DNA of 64,000 nt. Source: Tulasnella sp. 424 (taxonomy: Eukaryota > Basidiomycota > Agaricomycetes > Cantharellales > Tulasnellaceae). A model generated the notes under the pieces. That model was not told the origin of the DNA, ran no database searches, and worked only from the letters and a program-made list of their open reading frames with translations. Of this stretch, positions 1-10,980 are shown piece by piece. Position 1 is the first letter of the stretch; every line of letters begins with the position of its first letter. Location: assembly GCA_019633425.1 (NCBI GenBank), contig WSUB01000001.1, forward strand, positions 434,001-498,000, written 5' to 3'. A program made the position numbers and the translations under genes.

Positions 1-2
1 CA

Positions 3-600
3 ATGGAAGCTGCCCAGTGGAAGCATGACTTGTACCATCACAGACATAGCACATCGCTAAAGCGCAAAACTCGGGACCTCGAGGAACAAGAAGCCGGACC
101 CGCGGAAGAGAGCGTCGAAGAGCGACGTTTACGCTTGACCCTTCGCGTAACGAACGATAGACAATACAGGGAGCGTAAAGGAGAAAAGGCTAAAAGACTC
201 AAGGAAGAAGAGAAGGCGAAGAACCGAGGTATGTTTTGTCATACCTCGATTTTGTGGATTTCTATCGACTACGATTCATTAGCTCTGAACGCCAAGAAAC
301 CTCGAGGACCCAAGCCAAAGCCAACCAAGGAGGAGACTTGGCTCTCTGAAGGGGTCGAAGTTGCGTGGGTTGAGAAAGGAGTGGCTGAAGGCAGCAAGGA
401 GGAAGCAAAGCAAAGTAAGCCTCTTCGGTTCACGTACTATCCCTTGCGTGTTGACATAAGCTGCACTCTTAGTTTTCCGATCTCAATTGCAGGAGTCGCG
501 TGAAGCTCTTGATCTTATTGAGAAGGAGAAAGGGCAAGCTGCAAGTCGGGAACGCGCCAAAAGTGGGAGGTCTTCCGCCTACCATCGGCGTTCAGAGTAG
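3..600 (+). CDS. Hypothetical highly charged protein, possibly 5' partial
   Basis: Three exons fit one frame: 3-228, 283-414 and 473-600, with GT..AG introns of 54 and 58 nt; the third exon must start at 473 (acceptor TTAG) because the acceptor at 492 breaks the frame. The product is about 160 residues, rich in Lys, Arg and Glu, with a coiled, basic middle (QYRERKGEKAKRLKEEEK) and a basic PRGPKPKP stretch. I recognise no domain. The composition would suit a nuclear or nucleolar protein, but that is a guess. The ATG lies two bases from the window edge, so upstream exons may be missing. It converges with PI31, stop to stop 227 bp apart. Frame and splice signals agree well, so the gene is probably real; its function is unknown. 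Confidence 0.55.
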
Positions 601-827
601 AAGGCTTGTTTACCCTTCTCGGTGCCCTCGGGCTAATGATAGTTGGTCACATAAAGTAACCATTTCTCTCTTCATGAATGATATTGTTTGCTCTAAACGC
701 CTCTCTTCAATAAGACTTTCATTACTAATTCGACGAGCGGATTGATACAGATATATCAACCGCGATATGAATGCTCGGCGAGTAGATAAGCAATCGCTAG
801 GAAGCTGTCAGATCTTGGGCATAGCCC

Positions 828-2036
828 TTACGAGTACATATCGTCCTGTAACCAACAGGATATCAGGTAAAGGTATTTCTTTGCAAGCATCTTAGTTCAC
901 GTACCGCGCCAGGTGGCATAAACTCGTCGTTATCGGGCTCTCCGTGTCGTCCGCGAGGACCGAATGGCCCAGCTCCGGGCCCGAACGGACCGCGAGGGCC
1001 AGCAAAACCAGGACCTATCGGATCGAACCTAGCGCCAGGGGGAGCACCCATAGGAGGCAAAAACCCATCTCCGCCCCAAGGTCCGCGCCCTCCACCGATT
1101 CCACCCGAGGCTGGTCCAAGCCGGTCGCGGAAAAGTGGATGATTAGGACCAACGTACATTCCATCTCCATCGTCACCGAACAGAGAAGGAGGAGCGAAAG
1201 GATTACGGGGAATAGGATCAAGGTCGGACCTCCCCACGTTAGGAATGCGGGGTCCGATTCGAAGTGGATCATAGTCGCGAGCAGAGGGGTTAAAAGGCTG
1301 AGGCGGAGGTCCAACTCGTTCAGGAGGAGGACGATCGCGACTGGCAGATGGCCTGCCCTCTACTGCAGGGGCATTGGAACTAGTGGTGGGGTGTATAAGC
1401 GAGTCTCCTCCCAAGTCTACAAGAAATAATGCGAACCTCTCAACTCGCTCCTGATATCCCTCCTTCTGTAAACCTGGCAGCAATTTCTGGAGGATCTTGA
1501 GTTTGTATAGTCCTACAAAGTCTTGGACTCTGGCAGAGGAAATGAAGCAATTCACGAGAGGCTGGCTTGACGATGCCGCGTCGTAAGGGAACGAGGACGG
1601 TGAGAAGTAGTCGTCCGTCGTGATTTCCATACCCTCATTCTTATCGGTCTGATGAGATTAAAAGATCTTGCTTAATACCTCGTGCAATGTACGGGAACTT
1701 AGGAAGGCCCACCTCCAGCGCGATGCCATGGATAACAGATCGCTTGCCCAGCTTAACGATCTTGACGAGGTATTCAAGGCTGCTTTGGGGATGAGAATAT
1801 CTAAATGCATACGATTCCGGAGCTGCTCGATTCCAGGCCTCGGGCAAGACATTGCCATCGCTCTGCTGACGCGGAGACGAGTCGTCCAAGCCAATAAGTC
1901 GGAAATCTAGCCTGGTCATGACGGTATGAATGAGAGCTGCGAGAGCGTCATGATGACTCTGCAAGACCCTCAACTCTCCTGGCAAGAGAGTTGGAAGCAC
2001 TGAAATGATAGCAGATGGATCCAGAGGGTTCGACAT
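828..2036 (-). CDS. FUB1: PI31 proteasome regulator (PSMF1/Fub1 family)
   Basis: Three exons, 2036-1713, 1639-905 and 845-828, all phase 0, give about 358 residues. The N-terminal half matches the PI31 FP-type domain (LPTLLPGELRVL near the start, YRYSHP-like core, LKILQKLLPGLQKEGYQ). The C-terminal half is the typical Pro/Gly-rich region with NPFAPPSLFGDDGDGMYVGPNHPLF. The last exon is only 18 nt and encodes DDMYS plus stop; M-Y-S fits the hydrophobic-Tyr-X (HbYX) tail by which proteasome activators and PI31 dock on the 20S alpha ring. Without this exon the frame runs into an unrelated tail. Family knowledge: PI31 binds the 20S proteasome and affects its activity and assembly. The gene is divergent from PRP5 across 170 bp, a likely shared promoter. 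Confidence 0.88.
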
Positions 2037-2206
2037 GTTCGTTGTGTGGTGCGGGAAGTGGAGTCGAAGCCGGAGGTCCTGAGGAAGCGCCGTCGAAAAA
2101 CTCGGGCAAACATGTTCAATTGCAATTCCTGAGTTTTGCTTTCAAGTTCGACCGCCTTCGACTTGTCAACGCCGGTGGTTCCCAATTTTTTTCGACAAAC
2201 CTGAAG

Positions 2207-4187
2207 ATGCCTCGACATTCACGCTCACCATCTCCCGACGAATCCTACAAAAGACGTAAGCAGTCTTATAGCTCTAGGGACTACCGGGATGCCTCGCCGA
2301 CCAGACGCAACCACCAGTCCAGAGGCACCTATTCCCGAGATGACAGGAGGGATTACGATGACAGAAGGGACAGAGATCGACGCTATGCCGATTCTAGAGA
2401 CTATCGTGACCGCGACCGTGATAGGGAAAGAGAACGAGATCGTGACAGAGACAGGCCACGCGACTACGACCGCAACCGACGGCGCTCTCGTTCCAAGTCT
2501 AGAGACCGCAATAGCAGAAGGGATCCTCCGCCTCGGGCATCTTCTCCACGCGACGCACCCCGCGACTCTGCAACTAATGGTTCACCATCCAGAGCCGATA
2601 TTCCAAAGGCCGACACCACTCCAGCCCCAGCGACCGCCACCGCACCTGCACCAGTGGAGGATGAGAAAATGCGCATGAAGCGTGAAAGGCTTGAAGCATG
2701 GAAGAAAGAGAGAGAAGCCAAGAAGGCGTTGGAAGAAGCCAAAGCTAAGGCACTTGCGTTAGCCGCCGGCGGATCTGGTACGTCTGATCCTCTTCCTTGT
2801 CCGAGGTCTTGTTTACCAAACCACTTGATCATATCTAACTAGGTGTAACTGCCGCCCTAAAAGCACCTGCTAGCGCCAAGCTTCCTGCCAAACCCACTGC
2901 CGCTCTTAATCGTACAAACCTCACTGCCCTGGGGCTCAAAGGTCTGCCAGTAAAACCTGACGCCCTCAAGAACGCGAAGACCGCTGCGGTTATGGACGAC
3001 TTTACCGAGACGGGCAGGAAGCTCGTGAAGCTCGACGATATGCCGCCTGTAGACATGGCGCAAGTAGATGAAGGTGTTGGAGAAAATCTCGAAGTTGATG
3101 ATGATGATGACGCAGCTGCTGCTATGCAGGACTCAGTCATGAAGAATGTTGAAGAAGAGGAAGAAGTTGACCCTCTGGACGCCTTCATGAGCGGAGTAAA
3201 CCAAGAGGTGAAGAAGGTCAATGCGGAGGATAAGAAGCGCGTTGGCGGTGATCGCATGGAGGTCGATGGCGGCGACGAAGGGGAAGAAGAGGAGGAGGCA
3301 ACTCCGGATGAGCTCGACGCGGCGGGTCTGAGGCCGGAAGATATTCTTGCGTACGCTATCTCTCCCTTCTGCCTGACGCCTATCGCTGACCCTAGGTTAC
3401 TAACGACTATCTAGACTGGCCGCCAAGAAAATCAAGAAGAAGGACCTCGCGACTGTTGATCACAGCAAGGTGTCATACGAACCCTTCCGAAGCAATTTCT
3501 ATAGCGTTCCACCTGAGATCGCTGACATGGATGAAGATCAAGTTGAGTTGCTCCGTTTGGCGTTGGACAGCATCAAAATTCGGGGAGTGGACTGTCCCAG
3601 GCCGATTACCAAGTGGAGCCATTGTGGTCTCCCTGCAAGCTGGTAAAGTCTTCTTTGCTTTTACTGCTTCTCACTTACTCAGCACTCTGCGTAGTCTTGA
3701 CGTGATCAAAAAGCTGGGCTACGATGCACCGACTCCGATTCAATCACAGGCCATACCTGCCATTATGTCTGGCCGTGACGTTATCGGTGTTGCGAAGACA
3801 GGCTCCGGAAAGACCATGGCGTTCGTGTTACCGTTGCTTCGACACATAAACGATCAACGCCCTCTTGAGCCTATGGAAGGGCCTATGGCATTGATTATGA
3901 CTCCAACCCGAGAGCTCGCCGTCCAGATCCATCGGGAGTGCAAACCCTTCTTGAAAGCGCTCAATCTCAGGGTATGTATCCTTTCGCTCTCTCATTTCTG
4001 ATCGATGTCACTTAGAATCTCATCCTCACAGGCTGTCTGTGCTTATGGCGGCTCGCCGATTAAAGACCAGATCGCGGAAATGAAGAAAGGTGCAGAGATT
4101 GCTGTCTGTACTCCAGGGAGATTGATCGATCTTCTGACGGCCAACTCGGGTCGTGTCACCAACTTGAAGCGCGTCACGTTCTTGGTC

Positions 4188-4222
<35 letters not shown>

Positions 4223-5879
4223 TGAGCCCCAAGTGCGTTTATATCTGGATCGTATACGTTCAATTATCTGACGGACTTTGCTTGCAGGTCATGAAAATCG
4301 TGAACAATATTCGTCCTGACAGACAAACAGTGCTATTCTCGGCCACTTTCCCAAAGCAAATGGACTCGTTAGCTCGCAAGATCCTTCAGAAACCTCTTGA
4401 ACTCACTGTTGGAGGTCGCAGTGTTGTCGCTGCTGAGATTGAGCAGATTGTGGAGGTTCGGGCGGAAGAGACCAAATTCAATCGATTGCTGGAGATTCTC
4501 GGTCAAACATATAACGAGGATAAGGATGCTCGGACGATCATTTTCGTTGATCGACAAGAGGCTGCGGACAACCTGCTTCGGGAACTCTTGAGGAGAGGAT
4601 ACGTTTGCATGTCTTTGCATGGAGGGAAGGACCAGGTAGACAGAGACTCCACGATTGCAGACTTCAAGTCAGGCGTGGTCCCCATCCTGACAGCTACAAG
4701 TGTAGCCGCACGAGGCTTGGATGTGAAGCAACTCAAACTCGTTATCAACTACGACGCCCCGAATCATATGGAGGACTACGTTCATCGGGCCGGACGCACT
4801 GGTCGTGCTGGGAACAAGGGCACCTGCGTTACCTTTATTACTCCAGAGCAAGAGCGTTACTCCGTTGATATCTATCGGGCTCTCAAGGCCAGTGGAGCGG
4901 CAATTCCGGATGACGTCGAGAAGATGGCAAATGGTACGCTTACAGTTCTCCCGCTATCGTAGCTTTCAAAGACTCATACTTTTCTTGTTTCAGGCTTCTT
5001 GGAGAAGGTCAAAGAAGGCAAAGTGAAGACCTTCACGGGGGCCGGCTTCGGAGGAAAGGGTCTCGACAAGCTCGACAAGGATCGAGATGCCAAGGAAAAG
5101 GCCCAGAGATCTGCCTACGGCGAAGCAGACGAGAAAGCGGTTGTCAAAGAGGAAGAAGGGACCAAGGCTGAAACTACTACTGAGGGGACGTTGCCATTCG
5201 ATTTCAAGGTCGAGATTAAGCGGGGACCTGCTCCGGATACTTCCAAAGGCGCTGGCGTTGCCGTACCTAAGCCCGGAGACAAAGCGGCCAAAGCAGGGGA
5301 GCCCAGCAAGGATGCTACTGCTTTCGAGCGCGCGCAAAGCGTCATCGCCAAGCTTAATGCACAGGTCAAGGCAACGAAATTGGCCATGCAAGGTCAATCC
5401 GCTAGCGACGACGCTGCAGGTCGCAAACCGAAGGACCCAGATGCCACCGACTTCCACGCGATCATACCCATCAATGATTACCCGCAAAAGGCAAGGTGGC
5501 GAGTTACCAACAAGGAAACAATGGTCCAGGTGAGCCTTATGCGCTTGCCTGTCATGTCTTCGTTTATGCTAAGTTTTTGACATGTAGCTGGTCGACCTCA
5601 CTGGAGCATCTGTCACCAACAAGGGCATCTATTACGAACCTGGGAAAGAGCCCGGTGCGGATCAGCCTCCCAAACTGCATCTCCTCATCGAGTCCAACGA
5701 CGAGTTCCGGGTGAGTCTCCTATTGACTTCTCCCCAGCTTCATGTTTTAAACTTGGATCTCTTAGGTGGAGCAAGCTGTCCGCGAGATCAAGCGGCTACT
5801 TATCGAAGCCTCGACAGCGGCTCTCCAAGCAGAATCGCGCAATCCCCAAGCGACTGCCGGTCGTTACAGTGTTGTTTAG
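2207..5879 (+). CDS. PRP5: DEAD-box ATP-dependent RNA helicase PRP5 (DDX46)
   Basis: Nine exons: 2207-2777, 2843-3350, 3415-3642, 3695-3971, 4032-4232, 4288-4933, 4994-5529, 5588-5710 and 5766-5879; about 1067 residues. The N-terminus is an RS/RD-rich tract ([14 protein letters not shown], then repeated RDRDRE), followed by the acidic segment with DPLDAFM, the DPLD element of the Prp5 family that contacts U2 snRNP. The helicase core (about residues 430-800) shows Q motif YDAPTPIQ, motif [31 protein letters not shown] and HRAGRTGR. Family knowledge: Prp5 uses ATP to remodel U2 snRNP at the branch site during prespliceosome formation. All nine junctions keep frame and family similarity. Start chosen at the ATG before the RS tract; an in-frame upstream ATG at 2015 would overlap the PI31 5' end. 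Confidence 0.95.
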
Positions 5880-5984
5880 CTTACTCATTGGACAGTATAA
5901 TATCCATCGTCTATTGTTCGGATAGGAGGTAATGCAAAAGACAAAAGAAGCGGTAGATGAGAACGATCGTGACAAGACATGAAA

Positions 5985-8900
5985 TCAGGTATCCCTCGCA
6001 TGAACTGGGCACGCTCGGCCGCGCTGTAGCCATGTGGAGAGACAAGCTATTTGACCAGACTTCAGCGTAATGAAGCGCAACTTAAGAGAAAATGCTCACG
6101 ACTGTGGAAGGTGCATAAACACGACATGCGTGCCACCAAAGACCCTTTGACGAATTCCTCGAGACAGATGACACCTGCTCAAAGGGATTAGTATGGCGGT
6201 TGGAAGAATTCATGATTCGACCCACATTCGTCTCCAATGAGAGAGCTTTCGGAAGGTAATTTGTAAACGATGTACCTGCCAGCATCAGATATACGACCTG
6301 ATGGTGATCGACCGCCTCCATCAAGACAACTCTTGATGTGGGCTTCTTGCAAGGACGCTAGACCAAGCTCGCTAAGGACCTGGCCGCAAACTGGGCAGCT
6401 GCGGAGCCTGTCAGTATGGTCGCTCGGAGGTGAGATGAACTGCACGATGCACTTACTCGGCTAAGTCGCTGATCTGGGAGCCTTCATCACGGGTATGGCT
6501 GGGGACTGCCAAACTAGATTGTGAAATAACAATGCCCTCCATCGACCTTGAGCCTCCGCGAAGTAGGGGACTGGGAACTGCGACTGTGGTCTGTTCATAA
6601 CAGGACTCGCAAACGCGGTGCAGGCTTGAGCTGTGGCCCGAAGGATCGTGATAACTTGGATCATGGACCACATCCGCAGGGTCAAGCGCAGCGCGTCGTG
6701 AGGAGCACCGATCGCAGAAAATGCGCCCACACCGACGGCAATGCTATATCAAAATAGTCAGAAATGAGATAATGCTGGGGCTGGCGCATGGCCACGTACA
6801 TGCTAATGGAACAAAGGAATGCGTGAGTCCAGTTGAAACCACTTCGTGATACGGAGAACGAACCTTGCGGAAATAGAATGTGAAACGCCTTTTGCATGAT
6901 CGGCATTCCGATACGCGTTCGTCTGGTTCCCATTGCGCGTGCAGTTGATGTGCCGTTGGTGGTGTCCACGTGGGTGTACGGACCTTTTGCGGAGTCTCAT
7001 GAGTTGGGACCCGGAAATCGGGGGCTTGAGACAATTGTGGAGTCAGGTCGGCCTGCCTTCGGGATGAAGGAGTTCGTGGGGTGGGCGGGACGTCGAAGTA
7101 GTCGATAGGATGAGAGCGAATCGATGGCGCTCGCACGGAAGCGGAAGGCGATTGAGAGGGGTAGTGGAAGCTTTCGTCGGAGCTATAGGCGTCGTCTTCG
7201 TCCACCTCCTCGATGGCTGCTAGAGTCGCACATTATTAGCTGCACCAACGGGACTCTGGCGGTTCTGCCTCACCTTCATTGAAGTTCAAAATCCCTTCCG
7301 CACTTGCAGAAAGTCTCGTGCGCTCTAATTCTCGGCTATATGTGTGGAGAAGTACTTCCGCTTGAGTCTTTCGTTCAGCGTCGTCATCTCCTGTTGCAAC
7401 ATGTCAGAGACCAGATGCTTCAAAAACAAATGTGAACCCACCGAGCATCCCGGTTCTTAATTCATTCACAGCCCTCTCGAGTTTATTGATTGTCCTTCTG
7501 ACATCAGCCGCTGTCGGCCGCGAGCTACCCACCGAGAACGAGTCAGATCCCGACCGCTGCGATCCTGCAAGGTATCGCGCCCTAGCAACATAGTCTTTGC
7601 TTGAAGACAAGAATGAAGCTGGCATCGAGCCCAGTTCTTGCCCGCCGTCGCTTTCCCCCATAGGAGAGTTCGCAATTTCCTCCGAGACAGGGATAAGAAC
7701 GCCATCTTCGGAAAGGTGGTACATCTTGCCATCTGGCTGCATAAAGGGAAGAGGCGGAATGTCTAATCGCCTTCTCATAACGCGGACCCAACGTCGCCGA
7801 CGAGCCCAAGACGTGGCTGCGTGAGAGCCTGACCCGCTCTGGCGAGGCGCAGAGGTTCCGGATCCACCCCCGAATCCAGGGACGACTCCAGATCCTGATA
7901 GTAGACGTTCAAGTTGAGCTGGAACCTCTGCTGTCCATCTGTCGTCCGGCTCGTCGAGAGAGCGTGCATACTGCCATCCATCCTCCGGGTTCACTTTGGG
8001 GTGCGTAAGGTCGAGAGTCCAGTCAGACCTGAAATTCCCGAAATCAGGTTCAAAATATGTGCGGGGTCAGAGAGGGATAAACCCAACTTACAGCCAGAAG
8101 TGACTTCGCTCTGCTCCTTCTCTAACGGCGGCCGTCCTCGGCTTCGGCAAAGCGAACGGACTCTCGAGGAACGGAAGATGAACGTCGGTCCTCCACGCCG
8201 GCATATCGGTGGCCGTTTCGTTGTCGTTTGGAGGCATCCTGAGCTCAAAAGGACTTCGCCTTCCTCGCCTGCCGAGGCCTGAGGCGGAGAATTTGGGACG
8301 TCCTCCGGAAACAGCAAGAGTCTTGATACGAGCATCCAAGCGCTGGTTCTCGTGGATGATTAAAGGAACTGCAGTATGGATGGCCAGTGGATTGTACTTG
8401 ACAGGGCTCGGAGTCCATTTCTCCTCCTCGGCCTTTTGCAGTACCTGGGCAGAGCGAGGTAACGGTCAGATGTGCAAGTCACGTCGCACGTAATTAACAT
8501 ACCTCGCAGATCCAAACTTCGAATACCGCGGCTGCAGCATCATAAGCGGTCTCTCCCCAATTGTTGCGAACCAGGGGGTCGGCATTCTGCTTTGTAAGTA
8601 AGTATCTGACAACAGGTAAATGACCTTTTGACGCAGCATTCACTATAGGAGGAAGGTCGAATTTAGATCTCGTGACCTGAAATGAAGCTAATTATACTTA
8701 CTCAGAGGGGTCCAACCGCCTTTGCTCTTTCTGTCGATTCCACGGACACCTGAAGCGGCATCATGAGGTGGTATGTCTGCTGCGCCAGCGGTTTCACAAA
8801 GGAACCGAACGATATCGAGATATCCTTTAGAGCAGGCGTTGTGAAGAGCAGTCCACCCATCAGCGTCTTGAGCATGAACGTCGGCTTTCTCAATTTCCAG

Positions 8901-9750
8901 GGAGAGTAAGTACTTGATAACGCTGATGTGACCGTTGAGCGAAGCTTTGTGGAGGGCAGTCTGACGACCAATGTTTTAAAAATAGTGCCCATTATGAGAA
9001 GGTGCACCCCTTACCTCTCCCTCCTTGTCTTCAAGGTCTGTCATCGCGCCGCAGTTTTCAACGACTAAGAAGAAGGGATAAAGTAAGGCAATGCATTCGA
9101 TAAAGCCTGACGGGAACTGTACATACGCCATTGAACGATCTGGAGGTAGCCCCTCGAAGCGGCATGGTGCAGGGCCGTCAAGCCTGTTCTCGGAGCATGG
9201 TCGTTTGCAAGTACAAAGGCTTCGCATCCGGTTTCCTCCATGATGGTTCGGAAGAGATTTTGCAACTCTTCGAGGTCTCCTGCCGTGGCAGCTTTGGCCA
9301 CGCTCTCTAATTGAGCAGTCGAGGGGCCAAGCTGAACTCTTGGAGGCAGAGGCTCAACCGTCGATGGCTCCTGCGACATCAATTGCGGCTCGAAAGGAGG
9401 GCTGATTACTGGTTCGGGCTGAAATGCGGGGGAACCGGGAGCTGGAGGGGTTTCGGCACCGGGGTAACGGAATTCTTCATCGTCGTCTGCCTCTTCTTCA
9501 GCTACTTGAGTAGTGGCATCATCATGAACTTCGTGAGCGGTCGTAACAGTAGCAGTCTCTGCAAGAGGATGATCGAGGGGTTCGGCCCCTGGATAGTGGA
9601 ATTCGTCGTCGCTATCTGGAGAGGAGTCGACCGGAGTCGCGTCGGAAAGACCAGTCCTGAATTAAAGGCCACAATGAGACCTTTGACAAGTGGTTTTCAG
9701 GCTGAATTTACTCACTCTGGTACGACTTGAAGCTCGCGTTCGTCGCTCAT
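5985..9750 (-). CDS. ANK-DysF-FYVE-RING protein, candidate endosomal E3 ubiquitin ligase (Pib1-like C-terminus)
   Basis: Fourteen exons: 9750-9716, 9656-9127, 9064-9015, 8960-8702, 8642-8503, 8444-8092, 8028-7442, 7390-7274, 7219-6864, 6802-6800, 6743-6457, 6407-6226, 6174-6100, 6046-5985; about 1011 residues. In order: two acidic YPGAE repeats; ankyrin repeats at about 150-330 (GLTALHHAASRGYL, TALHKASLNGH, WTALHNACSKGYLDIV, MNAASKGHLPVVRYLL); a dysferlin/peroxin-type DysF segment at about 455-535 (DWTLDLTHP, EDGWQYA, RRRRWVRVMRRR); a FYVE finger with WEPD, RKHHCRRCG and four CxxC pairs; a linker with CPVCG; and a terminal RING-like finger (ECVICLEEF, CLCTFH, CPVH). FYVE domains bind PtdIns3P on endosomes, and FYVE plus this RING type recalls yeast Pib1. 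Ligase activity is inferred. Apparent starts inside are splice-broken frames. Confidence 0.85.
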
Positions 9751-9986
9751 TCTCGACTAGGGTATCTTTTTGCTAAAGACGTCGAAAAAAGAGAGCTACT
9801 CTTGATCGTGGACGAGGAAAAGTCTCCCCGTCAGCGTTCGAAGAGAAAAGGGACAAGGATGTGGTGAGCTTTTCCACGGTTAGATTCCACTTTCGCCTGG
9901 CACTTTTCACGCGATCCCGAAACCCAATCCTACCTCCCGACTACTGCCGTATCCCTTCACTCCCTTCGTACTCTCCCAAAACCACA

Positions 9987-10678
9987 ATGGCTCAACCAAA
10001 CCCCAGCAATCTTCGATGGATCAAGAAGCATTGGTATGCTCCTGAGGTGCGTCTCGCGCTCTGAACCGGCCAGATGATTTTCGACTGACCTTTTTTTCGC
10101 TGGAATCTGAAAATTCTAGGCTATTCCAATGTCCGTACAATTCACCCCTTCTGACCAATGCTAAGCCCCTGATTTGTAACTGACGTTGGCTCTTAATGTT
10201 GCTTAGCTACGCCGTTATTGGTATTGCTGTCGGTGGTGCCACTTGGGTATGTCGCTCGCTGGCTTGCGAATCGCTCCGACTTTTCTCTCATGCTTTAACC
10301 GCGGCCTTGTAGTACCTGACCCGCCTTGCCCGTGGACCCGACGTTGTCTGGGACCGCAAGAACAACCCACAGCCATGGCTCAACGTTGATCAAGGTACCA
10401 ACACCAAGGTTAGTCTCGTTTGCTGCTTTCGGTCAGAGCTGGAGTCGTGGCTAACGGTGCTCGCGTTGAAATAGATGATGTCTGTCAACCAGGTCAGTTG
10501 AATATTAATCTTCCTCACTTACTGGAAGGTCTTGACGTTTTACTTATCCATCTGCTTTTGCCACCCGTTCACAGAAATTCGAGAAGAGGTACGTCTGCAA
10601 CTCGCACTTCCATGTCCGGGCGAATGTGGCTAATGTTACTTCTAAATCGTCCACAGTTATTCTCGCGACAAGCTATAG
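9987..10678 (+). CDS. NDUFA4/B12D (MLRQ)-family mitochondrial respiratory-chain subunit
   Basis: Seven tiny exons: 9987-10046, 10120-10130, 10207-10246, 10313-10408, 10475-10492, 10575-10588 and 10657-10678, coding 86 residues. One transmembrane segment ([15 protein letters not shown]) is followed by the family signature [16 protein letters not shown] and then SVNQKFEKSYSRDKL. Length and layout match the NDUFA4/B12D family, small inner-membrane proteins assigned to complex I or IV depending on species; which complex applies here cannot be read from the sequence. Exons of 11, 14 and 18 nt are easily missed by gene finders. Every junction keeps frame and the assembled protein is uninterrupted. 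It is divergent from the ANK-FYVE gene across 236 bp. Confidence 0.88.
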
Positions 10679-10980
10679 ATCTTTTTACTGGACCTTCTTA
10701 CTTTTCATGTCGTGCCATCGTTATATAATACCACCCCCTGCCCCTCTCGCATGGTGTTTGCGTGCGTTCGTCCAAAGCCTGTGCGTCATCGGATCGGGTT
10801 GACGCGGAAAGCGGAATTCCTCCATTGGTCACGAGACTCGGGTTTCTTTCCTTCTCTGTCTTTTCCGCGCGGCCCGGGAAGGTATTCTACCTCCTTGCAT
10901 TTGGCAGCATTTAAAGACTGGATCGCATTAGTATCCTCCATCCTCAACACCTCTGTCGCAATCAGCCTCAAAGTTATAAG
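10679..10980. other. Intergenic, about 300 bp between two + strand genes
   Basis: Holds the 3' region of the NDUFA4-like gene and the promoter/5'UTR of the aldo/keto reductase. I see no conserved element, repeat or coding frame. Confidence 0.5.

Noticed and set aside
944..1429. 161-codon plus-strand frame
   Set aside because: It lies antisense to the large PI31 exon and has an Arg/Ser-rich shadow composition; PI31 on the other strand is clear.
6744..7205. Separate FYVE gene starting at 7205
   Set aside because: The start is GTG, not ATG; an in-phase acceptor at 7220 connects it to the upstream DysF/ankyrin exons.
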